Shown: positions 7,804 to 16,251, counted from the first letter of the stretch. The stretch: 39,007 nucleotides of DNA from CAZAGD01 sp049699975 (GCA_049699975.1 JBNAWB010000005.1:1-39007); one strand, 5' to 3'. The notes: generated from the sequence alone by a model not told the origin. Translations and numbers: made by a program.

Positions 7804-8688
7804 ATGGAGATATTTGGGCAACTTTTTATAACGGGGATTTTAGTAGGCAGTATATATGCCCTGGTAGCCTTAGGTTGGACTTTGATTTATAAGTGCTCGG
7901 GAGTCCTTAATTTAGCAATGGGGGAACTTACCCTAATTGGAGCCTATGTATGCCTAACTTTTTATAATTGGGGCATTCCTTTTATCTTAGCCTTAGCTTT
8001 TACTCTTCTGGTGGGTTTTTGTTTAGGTCTTTTAACTGAGCACTTATTCCTCCGCCCGATGATAGGAGAACCAGTGCTCAGCGTAATAATGGTGACTGTA
8101 GGACTTTCTTTTTTCTTTAAAGGGGTGGTGGAGCTTATCTGGGGAACAGATACAGTAATTTTTAATCCTCCGGTATTTCCTATTGAACCAATATTTATCG
8201 GCAAAATTGTGGTCGGGCAAGTGTACTTATGGGCATTTATCGCTTCCCTCATCCTCCTCTTAGCCTTTGTCATCTTTTTTAAGTACACGCGCTGGGGCCT
8301 TTCCATGCAGGCCACAGCGGACGATGAGATGGCAGCCCTTTCCTTAGGAGTAAACGCTAAAGTTGTCTATGCCTTAGCTTGGGCTATTGCTTTCATGGCT
8401 GCGGGAGTTGGGGGCACCCTCTTGGGTAATATAAACGGGTTGAATATATCTGTCGGTTACTTGGGATTATTAGTTTTGCCAGCCGTAGTCCTGGGTGGCT
8501 TAAACTCCGTGCCTGGGGCGATCGTAGGGGGATTATTAATAGGAGTATTGCAGAATTTAGCCGATGGCTATTTAAGCCGCTTTACCCCCGGTGGGATTAA
8601 AGACATTTTTCCGTTCATAGTTATGGTTATCATCCTTCTCTTTAAGCCTTATGGACTGTGGGGATGGGTGCGCATCGAGAGAGTGTGA
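7804..8688 (+). CDS. livH: LIV-type ABC importer permease (LivH-like)
   Basis: Inner-membrane permease that pairs with LivM to form the transport channel. The 294-aa product is hydrophobic throughout with about eight membrane segments. It begins with the family-typical ITGILVGSIYALVALGWTLIY and ends with GGLLIGVLQNLADGYLS and IILLFKPYGLWG. GGAGG lies 5-6 bases before ATG 7804. The conserved cytoplasmic ATPase-contacting loop is represented by ATADDEMAALSLGVNAK. livM follows after an unusually long 164-bp gap. Confidence 0.93.
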   Translation: MEIFGQLFITGILVGSIYALVALGWTLIYKCSGVLNLAMGELTLIGAYVCLTFYNWGIPFILALAFTLLVGFCLGLLTEHLFLRPMIGEPVLSVIMVTVGLSFFFKGVVELIWGTDTVIFNPPVFPIEPIFIGKIVVGQVYLWAFIASLILLLAFVIFFKYTRWGLSMQATADDEMAALSLGVNAKVVYALAWAIAFMAAGVGGTLLGNINGLNISVGYLGLLVLPAVVLGGLNSVPGAIVGGLLIGVLQNLADGYLSRFTPGGIKDIFPFIVMVIILLFKPYGLWGWVRIERV

Positions 8689-8852
8689 AAATAACAATGG
8701 GCAATAGCATTTATCAATTCTCAATGAGCAAAGGAATTATTAATTGGCCAGGCGAAAGGACCCATGATTGGAAGGCGGAGCAGCTCTCGGAGCGATGGCT
8801 TCATTTTTTGGTAAGGGTAATCAAAGCTGCCGATTGACCATTGGAGGGTGAT

Positions 8853-9947
8853 ATGGGTTACCGACCGTGTGGCGTTTATCATCAAAGTTATAAGCAAGAT
8901 CACGCTTGGTGGCAGACAAAATTTGTTTGGGGCAAGATGATTCTTTTATTTATCACCATCTTTATTTTGATTCCCCAATTTGCTGGTTTATATTTGATCT
9001 CGGTAGCTAATATAGTAGGCTACACAATCTTAGCCGCCTTGGGCGTGCAGCTCTTAATCGGCTATTGTGGACAGGTTACTTTAGGGCACGCTGCTTTTAT
9101 AGCCGTAGGAGCATATACCAGTACTATTTTAATGCTCCAATTTCATTTACCCTATCTATTCACCTTGCTCATCGGGGGAATTTTGGGAGGGGTATGGTGT
9201 GTACTTTTTGGCCTGCCTTCTGCTCGGGTGAAAGGATTTTACCTCATTATGACTACCATGGCGGCGCAATTTATAACCGTCGAATTCTTGATCACCCAAT
9301 ATGTGAGCCAAATCGGGGGAAGAGGCATGGCTTTTTCGATTCCTCCGGGAACAGTAAAGATCGGGCCTTGGATTATTAAAGATGAAATAGATGTTTATTA
9401 TCTCATGATAATCTTAGTAGTGGCTTGTAATTTCATCTTAGCTAATCTAATGCGCTCCCGGATTGGGCGAGCTTGGATTGCCATAAGGGATAACGATATT
9501 GCGGCGGAGACTTTGGGGGTAAACATCGTGCTTTATAAGCTTTTAGCTTTTTTTGTAGCCGGATTTTTTGGTGGTATTGCCGGGGCCTTTTGGGTAACCT
9601 CCTTGGCCGCCGTCAGTCCGGAGCATTTTCAATTTGGCTGGTCTCTTTGGTTAGTGGGCGTAATTCTTATCGGCGGTGTAGGGAGCATCCACGGCACTAT
9701 TTTTGGAGCATTGTTTATGACTTTGATTCCCGAAGGGCTGAAAGCATTAATTTTTATGTTGACCCAGAGCCCTACTTTTGTAGAGATCTTCCCCTTTTTG
9801 CCCCATTTATTAGAGAAGTTTCTGTATGTTAAAGAAGCCATCTTTGGCTTGGCCATTGCCCTTTTTCTTATTTTTGAGCCTAATGGTCTGGCTTATCGAT
9901 GGTGGCAGGTCAAAAATTATTTCAATTTATGGCCCTTTTCTTATTAA
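8853..9947 (+). CDS. livM: LIV-type ABC importer permease (LivM-like)
   Basis: Second inner-membrane permease of the importer. The 364-aa product has a polar N-terminal stretch of about 30 residues before the first membrane helix, then the LivM hallmarks GYCGQVTLGHAAFIAVGAY, AIRDNDIAAETLGVN and the C-terminal ALFLIFEPNGLAY. ATG 8853 was chosen because GGAGG lies 5 bases upstream; the in-frame TTG at 8841 would place the start before that site. The 164-bp gap from livH holds no recognisable gene or strong hairpin. Confidence 0.92.
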   Translation: MGYRPCGVYHQSYKQDHAWWQTKFVWGKMILLFITIFILIPQFAGLYLISVANIVGYTILAALGVQLLIGYCGQVTLGHAAFIAVGAYTSTILMLQFHLPYLFTLLIGGILGGVWCVLFGLPSARVKGFYLIMTTMAAQFITVEFLITQYVSQIGGRGMAFSIPPGTVKIGPWIIKDEIDVYYLMIILVVACNFILANLMRSRIGRAWIAIRDNDIAAETLGVNIVLYKLLAFFVAGFFGGIAGAFWVTSLAAVSPEHFQFGWSLWLVGVILIGGVGSIHGTIFGALFMTLIPEGLKALIFMLTQSPTFVEIFPFLPHLLEKFLYVKEAIFGLAIALFLIFEPNGLAYRWWQVKNYFNLWPFSY

Positions 9948-10028
9948 GGGGGAAAATTGAAAGTTGAAAGGAGGTGAGAGCAGATCTAAAAAGGCATTTA
10001 AATTCATTTATCTTAGAGGAGGTAAAAT

Positions 10029-11285
10029 ATGCGTAAGAAAATTAAGTTTCTTTCCTGGGTAGGTGCTATATTAGGTCTTATTTTTTTCATGAGCTGTGCT
10101 CACGCGCAGGAAGTGAGATTAGGAGCACTTCAGGACACCACCGGAGCAACTTCGGATGTGGGTAAAGATGAAGCTATGGGAGTTAGAGAAGCTGTTCAGT
10201 ATTATAACGACAGCGGCGGGATTAACGGCAAGAAAATTCGTTTATTTCAGTATGATTATGGTTACCGCGTTCCAGAAGCGATAACGACTTATAAGAGATT
10301 TCGAGACTATGACAAAGTCGTCATGGTTTTAGGGTGGGGGACTGGTGATACGGAAGCTTTGTCGCCGACCATCAATGCTGATAAAATGCCCTATCTTTCC
10401 AGCTCCTTCTCGGGCCACCTTTGTGATCCCAAAAAAACTCCTTATAATTTTGTTTATGGCACAGATTATTCTACTAACGCCCGCGGGGCCATAACTTACT
10501 GGTATGAAGAGGTTTGGAAAAAAGATCCAAAATGGAAAAGCCTACGCGAGAAGGGAGCAAAACCGAAATTTGTCTGTTTTATGGATACCGCCTCTCCTTA
10601 TGCCACCGCTCCCATTAAAGCAATTAAAGACCAAGCCCAAATTTTAGGGTTTGAAATTGGACCAGATGCCAATGTGCCCTTAACGGCCCTGGACACAAAA
10701 AGCCAAGTATTAGCCGCAAAGAATTTCGGGGCGAATTTGGTTTGGCATGGGAATACCACCATGTCCGTCTCGGCCGCCCTCAAAGATGCCTATGCTTTAG
10801 GGTTGGGGGCAGACCACATCATTAATAACTGGGGATTTGATGAAAACCTGCCGAAATTAGCGGGAGCAGCGGCAGAAGGAGCTATGGGCTTAATTGCTTG
10901 CGCCCTTTTCATAGACGATTACCCAGCTAAGAAAAAGGTAATAGAGTACGCCAAAAAATTAAACCCTGGTATTCCTTTGGAAAATAGGCTCATCCGCACC
11001 GTGCAGGGTTGGGTTAAGGTTACTTTGGCGGTAGAAGCCATGAAGATAGCAGATAAAGCAGGCAAATTAAATGGTCCGGGGATCAAAGAAGCTTTTGAGA
11101 GCTTTAGGGAGTGGCCCGGGCTGAAAGAATTTGGGGGGCAATTGGTGACGATTACGCCCACTGATCATCGTTATAGCTCCATTGTGCGTATAGGTCGGGT
11201 AATTAAAGGTAAACCCCAGACGGTGGGTGAGATTGATATGCGGGCTAAATATCCTGATCGCTGGGCCTCGTGGTTAGGATGGTAA
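10029..11285 (+). CDS. livK: LIV-type periplasmic substrate-binding protein
   Basis: Captures the substrate in the periplasm and delivers it to LivHM. The 418-aa product has a signal peptide (KK, hydrophobic core, probable cleavage after AHA near residue 26) followed by a Periplas_BP_6-type fold that starts EVRLGALQDTTGATSDVGKD. A strong AGGAGG precedes ATG 10029. It belongs to the amide/urea/branched-chain binding family, in which substrate range is wide, so the ligand is unknown. Upstream at 9967-9977 a second, perfect ribosome-binding-like aaaggaggtga has no start codon at the usual distance. Confidence 0.92.
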   Translation: MRKKIKFLSWVGAILGLIFFMSCAHAQEVRLGALQDTTGATSDVGKDEAMGVREAVQYYNDSGGINGKKIRLFQYDYGYRVPEAITTYKRFRDYDKVVMVLGWGTGDTEALSPTINADKMPYLSSSFSGHLCDPKKTPYNFVYGTDYSTNARGAITYWYEEVWKKDPKWKSLREKGAKPKFVCFMDTASPYATAPIKAIKDQAQILGFEIGPDANVPLTALDTKSQVLAAKNFGANLVWHGNTTMSVSAALKDAYALGLGADHIINNWGFDENLPKLAGAAAEGAMGLIACALFIDDYPAKKKVIEYAKKLNPGIPLENRLIRTVQGWVKVTLAVEAMKIADKAGKLNGPGIKEAFESFREWPGLKEFGGQLVTITPTDHRYSSIVRIGRVIKGKPQTVGEIDMRAKYPDRWASWLGW

Positions 11286-11301
11286 GCAAGAGGAGTAAAA
11301 T

Positions 11302-12114
11302 TTGGAGATCCGGGAAAGTATCCTCAAATTGAACAATATTGAAGTAATGTACCATGAGGTCATTTTAGTCCTAAAAGGTGTTTCGTTGGAAGTGCCAGCG
11401 GGAGGAATTGTGGCGCTCCTGGGAGCCAATGGGGCTGGGAAATCCACTACTTTAAAATCTATCTCCGGACTTCTCAAACATGAAGATGGAGAAGTTACTG
11501 ATGGCAGTATTGAATTCATGGGGGAAAAGATCCATCACCTCTCCGCAGAGGAGATTGCCAAAAGAGGCATCTTTCAGATTATTGAAGGAAGGAGGGTCTT
11601 TGAGCATCTTACGGTAGAAGAAAATTTGCGGGTCGGGGCCCATTTGACGAGGGATGCGGCAGCGATCAAAAAGAGGTTAGAGATGGTTTATACCTATTTT
11701 CCCAGGTTAGTGGAGCGGAGGAATGTTTTAGCCGGCTTTACGAGCGGAGGAGAACAGCAAATGACCGTAATTGGCCGGGCCTTAATGGCCCAGCCTAAAT
11801 TAATGCTCTTGGATGAACCATCTATGGGCCTGGCCCCCCTTTTAATCAAAGAGATTTTTGAGATTATTACCAAACTTAATAAAGAAGAAAAAATTCCCCT
11901 TCTTTTAGTGGAACAGAATGTAAAATTAGCGCTAACAGTAGCACCTTATGCCTATGTATTGGAGAACGGGCGTTTAGTGATGCATGATACTTCAGAAAAA
12001 CTTAAGGAGAATCCTGATATCCGCGATTTTTATCTGGGGCTCTCCGATTTAGGGGAGAGAAAGAGTTTTCGGCAAGTAAAACATTATAAGCGCCGCAAAA
12101 GATGGTTGACTTAA
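11302..12114 (+). CDS. livF: LIV-type ABC importer ATPase (LivF-like)
   Basis: Second ATPase of the first LIV importer. The 270-aa product has Walker A GANGAGKS, signature TSGGEQQM, Walker B LMLLDEPSMGLAP and LVEQN in place of the usual switch His, as is normal in LivF. The C terminus carries about 25 extra basic residues (SFRQVKHYKRRKRW). The start is TTG 11302, supported by AGGAG 6 bases upstream and by the position of the first beta strand. It lies 16 bp after livK in the same operon. Confidence 0.92.
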   Translation: MEIRESILKLNNIEVMYHEVILVLKGVSLEVPAGGIVALLGANGAGKSTTLKSISGLLKHEDGEVTDGSIEFMGEKIHHLSAEEIAKRGIFQIIEGRRVFEHLTVEENLRVGAHLTRDAAAIKKRLEMVYTYFPRLVERRNVLAGFTSGGEQQMTVIGRALMAQPKLMLLDEPSMGLAPLLIKEIFEIITKLNKEEKIPLLLVEQNVKLALTVAPYAYVLENGRLVMHDTSEKLKENPDIRDFYLGLSDLGERKSFRQVKHYKRRKRWLT

Positions 12115-12159
12115 ATAATTATTAAAAAAAATTTTGCCGCAAAGGAAAGGGGGTAAGTT

Positions 12160-12729
12160 ATGCGCAACGGACTTTTAATTCTGCTCATTGGCCTGCTGGC
12201 TATAAGCGGATGGGTGGCCTGCAAACCGGGGCTATTACCGACTGAAGAAACGGGAAGACCAAAGGTGACTTTGGAAAGAGTGGAGGTGATGAGCTACTTT
12301 CCTTGGGCGGATTTACCGGCCCGTACGCCTTTAGCTTTAGGTTTCGTCTTTAATATAAACAATCCCAGTGGATATAACATCAAGCTCGACAATATTAAGT
12401 TTACAGTCTCTTTTGAAGCAGCGCCCGATAAATATATTGAAATTGCTACGCCCACTTCTTATGATCAAATATATTTTCCTCCCGCCACTATTAGTCAATA
12501 TCGGGTGGTGAGCATAATTGATTCGGCCACGATTAGACTGACTCTCTTAGTAGCCCAAGCACCAAAAGTGCAAGAATGGAAGTTGAATATTCCCGAATTA
12601 ATCAAGAATTGGTACGCCAAAGTGGGAGATTTTGCTTTTGGCATTAAAGTTTCGGAGGGCATGGCCGTATTCAATAGCGAGCAAGGAGATATTTTCGTTC
12701 CTTTTGAAGGAAAATTTCCCAAGAAATAA
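12160..12729 (+). CDS. Probable lipoprotein with a LEA14/WHy-like domain
   Basis: A 189-aa secreted protein. Residues 1-21 form a signal peptide ending in GWVAC, a non-canonical lipobox with Cys21 as the likely lipidated residue. The mature part (TLERVEVMSYFPWADLPARTP, FVFNINNPSGYNIKLDNIKF) reads like the LEA14/WHy family, whose hallmark is an N-P-x-x-x-x-I/L stretch in a beta-sandwich. That assignment is by eye. It follows livF by 45 bp with its own GGGGG site and is followed by a terminator, so it is probably the last gene of the importer operon. Its role is unknown; it might tether or shield envelope parts of the transporter. Confidence 0.7.
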   Translation: MRNGLLILLIGLLAISGWVACKPGLLPTEETGRPKVTLERVEVMSYFPWADLPARTPLALGFVFNINNPSGYNIKLDNIKFTVSFEAAPDKYIEIATPTSYDQIYFPPATISQYRVVSIIDSATIRLTLLVAQAPKVQEWKLNIPELIKNWYAKVGDFAFGIKVSEGMAVFNSEQGDIFVPFEGKFPKK

Positions 12730-12742
12730 GCAAAAAGCTTAA

Positions 12743-12820
12743 AGGCCTGGGATACCAGAAATTTTCTTTGTCTTTCCTAAGACAGGCGAAGGAAAAAAGC
12801 AAAATCTCAGGCCTTTTTTT
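12743..12820 (+). terminator. Terminator of the first LIV operon
   Basis: An 11-bp stem, aggcctgggat (12743-12753) with atctcaggcct (12804-12814, one G-U pair), encloses about 50 bases and is followed by a T run (12813-12820). It lies 13 bases after the lipoprotein gene. Confidence 0.65.
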
Positions 12821-12842
12821 GGGCATGAATTAAGGGGTTTTT

Positions 12843-12871
12843 TTGACAACTTTTTAAATTTATGTTAGGAA
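12843..12871 (+). promoter_or_regulatory. Weak promoter candidate for nfnAB
   Basis: A perfect TTGACA lies at 12843-12848 right after the terminator. At the 17-bp spacing the -10 region is taggaa, a poor match, so only the -35 box is convincing. Confidence 0.3.
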
Positions 12872-12910
12872 TTACTTAAATTAAATCCTTTCCTGGAAAG
12901 GAGAAAAGAA

Positions 12911-13762
12911 GTGTTCCCCATTGTGGAAACAAAACTCTTAGCTACAGCAGTAAAGCAGTTTAAAATTTATGCGCCCGAGATCGCCAAGAAGAGGAGACCG
13001 GGCCAATTCGTTGTTTTACGCATCCATGAGGAAGGGGAAAGAATTCCTTTGACTATCGCTGATGCTGACCCAGAAGCTGGAACTATAACTATTATCTTCC
13101 AGGAAGTGGGCAAATCTACTGAACATCTGGGGAAATTGAAGGCAGGAGAAGCTATTGCTGATTTGATAGGACCTTTGGGAGTACCCACGCATATCGAAAA
13201 ATTCGGCACGGTGGTTTGTATAGGCGGGGGGATTGGTATTGCCCCAGTTTATCCGATTGCCAAGGCGATGCGGGAGGCCGGGAATACGGTCATTTCTATA
13301 ATTGGAGCACGGACCAAGAATCTTTTGATCTTGGAAGAAGAAATGGCCAAAGTATCGCATGCCCTAAAAATATCTACTGATGACGGTAGTTACGGATATC
13401 ATGGGTTTGTAAGTGATGTTTTGCAGAATATGCTTGATGAAGGGATGCATATGGACTTGGTGGTCGCTATAGGACCTGTGCCTATGATGCGCGTAGTTTG
13501 TAACGTTACCCGCAACCATAAAATTAAAACCATAGTTAGCTTAAACCCCATCATGGTTGATGCGACAGGAATGTGTGGAGCTTGCCGAGTTTCCGTGGGC
13601 GGCAGAACTCGTTTTGTTTGTGTGGATGGCCCAGAGTTTGATGGCCATGAAGTTAATTTTGCCGAATTAGTAAAACGGCAGCGCGCCTATTTAGAGCAAG
13701 AAAAATTGGCTTTAGAAATTTATCGCCGCCAAGGGGGAACTTGTCCAGGAGGTAAAGGCTAA
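12911..13762 (+). CDS. nfnA: NADH-dependent ferredoxin:NADP+ oxidoreductase, small subunit (NfnA/SudB-like)
   Basis: FAD- and [2Fe-2S]-containing subunit of the electron-bifurcating transhydrogenase that couples reduced ferredoxin and NADH to NADP+ reduction; homologous to sulfide dehydrogenase beta and PyrK. The 283-aa product has an N-terminal FAD domain (PGQFVVLRIHEEGERIPLTIAD), an NAD-binding part (VCIGGGIGIAPVYPIAKAM) and a C-terminal cluster-binding loop with Cys in MCGACRVSV and FVCVDGPEFDG. The start is GTG 12911, preceded by GGAAAGGAG. The stop overlaps the start of nfnB by one base, as expected for a two-subunit complex. Confidence 0.9.
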   Translation: MFPIVETKLLATAVKQFKIYAPEIAKKRRPGQFVVLRIHEEGERIPLTIADADPEAGTITIIFQEVGKSTEHLGKLKAGEAIADLIGPLGVPTHIEKFGTVVCIGGGIGIAPVYPIAKAMREAGNTVISIIGARTKNLLILEEEMAKVSHALKISTDDGSYGYHGFVSDVLQNMLDEGMHMDLVVAIGPVPMMRVVCNVTRNHKIKTIVSLNPIMVDATGMCGACRVSVGGRTRFVCVDGPEFDGHEVNFAELVKRQRAYLEQEKLALEIYRRQGGTCPGGKG

Positions 13763-15174
13763 TGACCGAAGAAACCGCCAAGAAAAAGAGGGCCCAGATT
13801 CCCAGGCAGAAAATGCCTGAGCAAGATCCCAAAGTAAGAGCAAAGAATTTTGACGAAGTTCCTTTTGGTTATACACCCGAGCTGGCCTTATTGGAGGCTA
13901 GTCGCTGTTTACAATGCAAGAAGCCTTCTTGCATAGAGGGTTGCCCAGTTTCTATTGATATCCCCGGGTTTATTTCTCTCATTCTTAAAGAGGATTTTTT
14001 AGGTGCCGCCCGCAAAATAAAGGAAATGAATAGCTTACCGGCCGTTTGCGGCCGAGTCTGCCCCCAAGAAGATCAGTGCGAAAAACTATGCATCCTGGGT
14101 AAAAAAGGCGAGCCAGTAGCTATCGGCCGCTTGGAACGTTTTGCAGCCGATTTTGAGCGGATGCAAGGAGAATTTACCATGCCGGCCATGGATCGCTCCA
14201 CCGGCAAGAAGGTGGCCGTGGTAGGCTCGGGGCCGGCCGGCTTAACTCTCGCTGGTGATCTGATAAAGAAGGGCCATCAAGTTACGATTTTTGAGGCTCT
14301 CCATAAAGCGGGAGGAGTACTGGTTTATGGGATTCCGGAGTTTAGACTACCTAAGGCAATCGTCCAGGCCGAGGTAGATTATTTGCAGAAATTGGGAGTA
14401 GAAATCAGGACGAATATGGTCATAGGGAAGATTTATACGGTGGATGAGCTGTTGGCCAATGGTTATGATGCTGTTTTTTTGGGCACGGGCGCGGGATTAC
14501 CAACTTTCATGAATATTCCTGGGGAAAATCTTAATGGGGTCTATTCGGCGAATGAATACCTTACGCGCTCGAACTTAATGAAAGCCTATCTTTTCCCCAA
14601 GTATGACACCCCCATCGCCAGGGGTAAGAAGGTTGCAGTCTTAGGTGGCGGAAATGTGGCCATGGATGCGGCCCGGACGGCTTTACGTTTGGGAGCAGAG
14701 GATGTATATATCGTCTACCGCAGATCCAAGAAAGAATTGCCGGCCAGAATTGAAGAAGTACACCACGCGGAAGAAGAAGGCATTCAGTTTCATTTTTTAA
14801 CTCTCCCCGTAGAAATTTTAGGGAATGAAGATGGATGGGTATGCGGCATGAGATGCCAGCGCATGGAATTAGGAGAACCCGATGAATCTGGTCGCCGGCG
14901 GCCAATTCCTATTCCCGGTTCTGAGTTTGATTTAGAGGTGGATATGGTGATCGTAGCCATCGGCACGGGGGCTAATCCTTTAATTCCTTCCACCACCCCT
15001 GATTTAAAGACAAATAAGTGGGGGTACATTATCGCCGATCCAGAAACTGGGGCCACCAGCAAAAAAGGAGTTTATGCGGGAGGAGATATTGTTACTGGAT
15101 CAGCTACGGTAATATTAGCCATGGGTGCTGGCCGGAAAGCAGCCGAGGCTATTCATAAATATTTGATGGGTTGA
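13762..15174 (+). CDS. nfnB: NADH-dependent ferredoxin:NADP+ oxidoreductase, large subunit (NfnB/SudA-like)
   Basis: Partner of NfnA, carrying FAD, the NADP(H) site and two [4Fe-4S] clusters. The 470-aa product begins with a cysteine-rich domain (CLQCKKPSCIEGCPVSIDIPG, then VCGRVCPQEDQCEKLC, residues about 50-115), followed by two nucleotide-binding folds, VAVVGSGPAGLTLAGDL and VAVLGGGNVAMDAARTALRLG, and the final GVYAGGDIVTGSATVILAMGAGR. It resembles the small subunit of glutamate synthase (GltD), but the neighbouring nfnA and the absence of a large glutamate synthase gene favour the Nfn assignment. Confidence 0.9.
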   Translation: MTEETAKKKRAQIPRQKMPEQDPKVRAKNFDEVPFGYTPELALLEASRCLQCKKPSCIEGCPVSIDIPGFISLILKEDFLGAARKIKEMNSLPAVCGRVCPQEDQCEKLCILGKKGEPVAIGRLERFAADFERMQGEFTMPAMDRSTGKKVAVVGSGPAGLTLAGDLIKKGHQVTIFEALHKAGGVLVYGIPEFRLPKAIVQAEVDYLQKLGVEIRTNMVIGKIYTVDELLANGYDAVFLGTGAGLPTFMNIPGENLNGVYSANEYLTRSNLMKAYLFPKYDTPIARGKKVAVLGGGNVAMDAARTALRLGAEDVYIVYRRSKKELPARIEEVHHAEEEGIQFHFLTLPVEILGNEDGWVCGMRCQRMELGEPDESGRRRPIPIPGSEFDLEVDMVIVAIGTGANPLIPSTTPDLKTNKWGYIIADPETGATSKKGVYAGGDIVTGSATVILAMGAGRKAAEAIHKYLMG

Positions 15175-15195
15175 AGCAGAGATTGGGCAAAAGAT

Positions 15196-15224
15196 TTGAC
15201 AAATTTTGAAGTTGATGAGAAAAT
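15196..15224 (+). promoter_or_regulatory. Promoter candidate for the cob operon
   Basis: TTGACA at 15196-15201 and GAAAAT at 15219-15224 are 17 bp apart. Transcription would start near 15231, about 40 bases before the riboswitch, which fits a riboswitch-controlled leader. Confidence 0.4.
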
Positions 15225-15272
15225 AAGCCATAATTTTTTAGAGGAGGCGAAATAAGGCTCATTAAGACCCAA

Positions 15273-15485
15273 GCTGGGTAGGGAAGGTGGTGTAAATCCA
15301 CCGCTGCCCCGCAACTGTAAGCGGAACGAAAGCCACTCGAAACCATAAGGCGGAAGGCGAAAGGGATAAGGGGTAAAAGAGAAAATAAAACCCTATTTCG
15401 TTTTCAGCCATAAAGTTTCGGCCACTGGACTTGGTCCGGGAAGGCGTGGGGAGTAGGAAGCCGCAAGCCAGGAGACCAACCCGGC
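15273..15485 (+). ncRNA. Cobalamin riboswitch 1 (upstream of cobU)
   Basis: Adenosylcobalamin-type riboswitch. The conserved core ggtggtgtaaatccaccgct, the gccccgcaactgtaa segment, cgaaagccact, the gccactgg segment near 15420 and the B12-box-like gcaagccaggagacc (near 15463-15477) are all present in order. P1 closes with gctgggt (15273-15279) and acccggc (15479-15485, one G-U). The expression platform ends in the intrinsic terminator at 15542-15577, so cobalamin should stop transcription before cobU. Confidence 0.95.
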
Positions 15486-15541
15486 GGGGAAAAATCTCGA
15501 CCCTTCCGAGGGGAAGGGGGTAGAGAATCGTCAAGATTTTA

Positions 15542-15577
15542 AACCCCAATCTTCTCCTTTGAAGGTTGGGGTTTTTT
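15542..15577 (+). terminator. Riboswitch-controlled intrinsic terminator
   Basis: A 13-bp stem, aaccccaatcttc (15542-15554) with gaaggttggggtt (15561-15573, one T-G pair), and a six-base loop are followed by a run of T (15572-15577). It sits downstream of riboswitch 1 and upstream of cobU, the standard place for a transcription-off platform. Confidence 0.9.
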
Positions 15578-15587
15578 GTTGTTATTT

Positions 15588-15676
15588 GCCACAGAGCACA
15601 CAGAGGATACAGAGTTTTTAAAAATTGGATTTTGTTTTTTTATAATTATTCTCTGGGGACTCTGTAACCTCTGGGG
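15588..15676. repeat. Inverted repeat of the cacagag type in the cobU leader
   Basis: Left arm 15588-15614 (gccacagagcacacagag then gatacagag) and right arm 15651-15676 are imperfect inverted copies; about 20 of 27 positions match, with cagag-type units spaced regularly. An A/T-rich loop of about 36 bases separates them. It looks like a dispersed palindromic element inserted between the terminator and the cobU start at 15691. Family assignment is from memory of similar gccacagag repeats in other genomes. Confidence 0.65.
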
Positions 15677-15690
15677 CTAAAAAATTTCTT

Positions 15691-16224
15691 ATGCCAAAAA
15701 AGATTGTTTTTATAACGGGCGGGGTCAGGAGTGGGAAAAGTCAGTTTGCTTTGCAAATAGGTAAGGAATACCCAGGCCCAAAAGCATATTTAGCCACGGC
15801 CCAGGCCTTAGATAAAGAGATGGCGCAAAGAATTAAGAGGCACAAAGAAAGTCGTGCCGAGGAATGGCAGACAATTGAAGAACCCAGGGAAATTGTTAAA
15901 ACGATCAAAGAAAGAGGAGCAGAGTTTGGCATAATCCTCATTGATTGCCTAACTTTATGGATTTCTAATCTGCTCCTGACCGGTTGGTCAGCAGAAAAAA
16001 TTCTGAGGGAGACAGATGACTTTTTAAAAGTCGCTCACCAAATAAAATGTTCTTTGATCATAGTGAGCAATGAAGTGGGCTGGGGAATTGTGCCGGATAA
16101 TGAGGTGGCGAGGTCTTTTCGGGATATAACTGGAATTGTGCATCAAAAATTGGGCCAAGAGGCAGATGAAGTATATTTAATGGTCTGTGGGCTGCCCCAT
16201 AGGTTAAAAGGGATCGATGAGTAA
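15691..16224 (+). CDS. cobU: Adenosylcobinamide kinase / adenosylcobinamide-phosphate guanylyltransferase
   Basis: Bifunctional enzyme of nucleotide-loop assembly: it phosphorylates adenosylcobinamide and then transfers GMP to give adenosylcobinamide-GDP. The 177-aa length is normal. Walker A is GGVRSGKSQFA (residues about 9-19), the segment RIKRHKESRAEEWQTIEEP carries the histidine expected to be guanylylated, and DCLTLWISNLL and VSNEVGWGIVPDNEVARSFRD are family hallmarks. It is the first gene of the riboswitch-1 operon. The ribosome-binding site is weak, with the repeat at 15588-15676 ending just upstream. Confidence 0.95.
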   Translation: MPKKIVFITGGVRSGKSQFALQIGKEYPGPKAYLATAQALDKEMAQRIKRHKESRAEEWQTIEEPREIVKTIKERGAEFGIILIDCLTLWISNLLLTGWSAEKILRETDDFLKVAHQIKCSLIIVSNEVGWGIVPDNEVARSFRDITGIVHQKLGQEADEVYLMVCGLPHRLKGIDE

Positions 16225-16251
16225 GTATGGAGTGATCTTGGAGAACTAAAA

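Larger units (their letters stand above)
15175..15690. other. Gene-free leader region of the B12 operon
   Basis: These 516 bases contain, in order, a promoter candidate, a cobalamin riboswitch, a short extra hairpin (cccttcc/ggggaaggg near 15500-15520), an intrinsic terminator and a palindromic repeat directly before cobU. No protein-coding gene is seen. Confidence 0.8.

Noticed and set aside
7962..8315. 117-aa open frame on the - strand inside livH
   Set aside because: It lies fully within a well-conserved permease gene, is rich in Lys, Arg, Pro and Thr as expected from the reverse strand of hydrophobic coding sequence, and resembles nothing.
15588..15676. CRISPR-like array
   Set aside because: The cagag units are short, imperfect and arranged as one inverted repeat, not as direct repeats with spacers.
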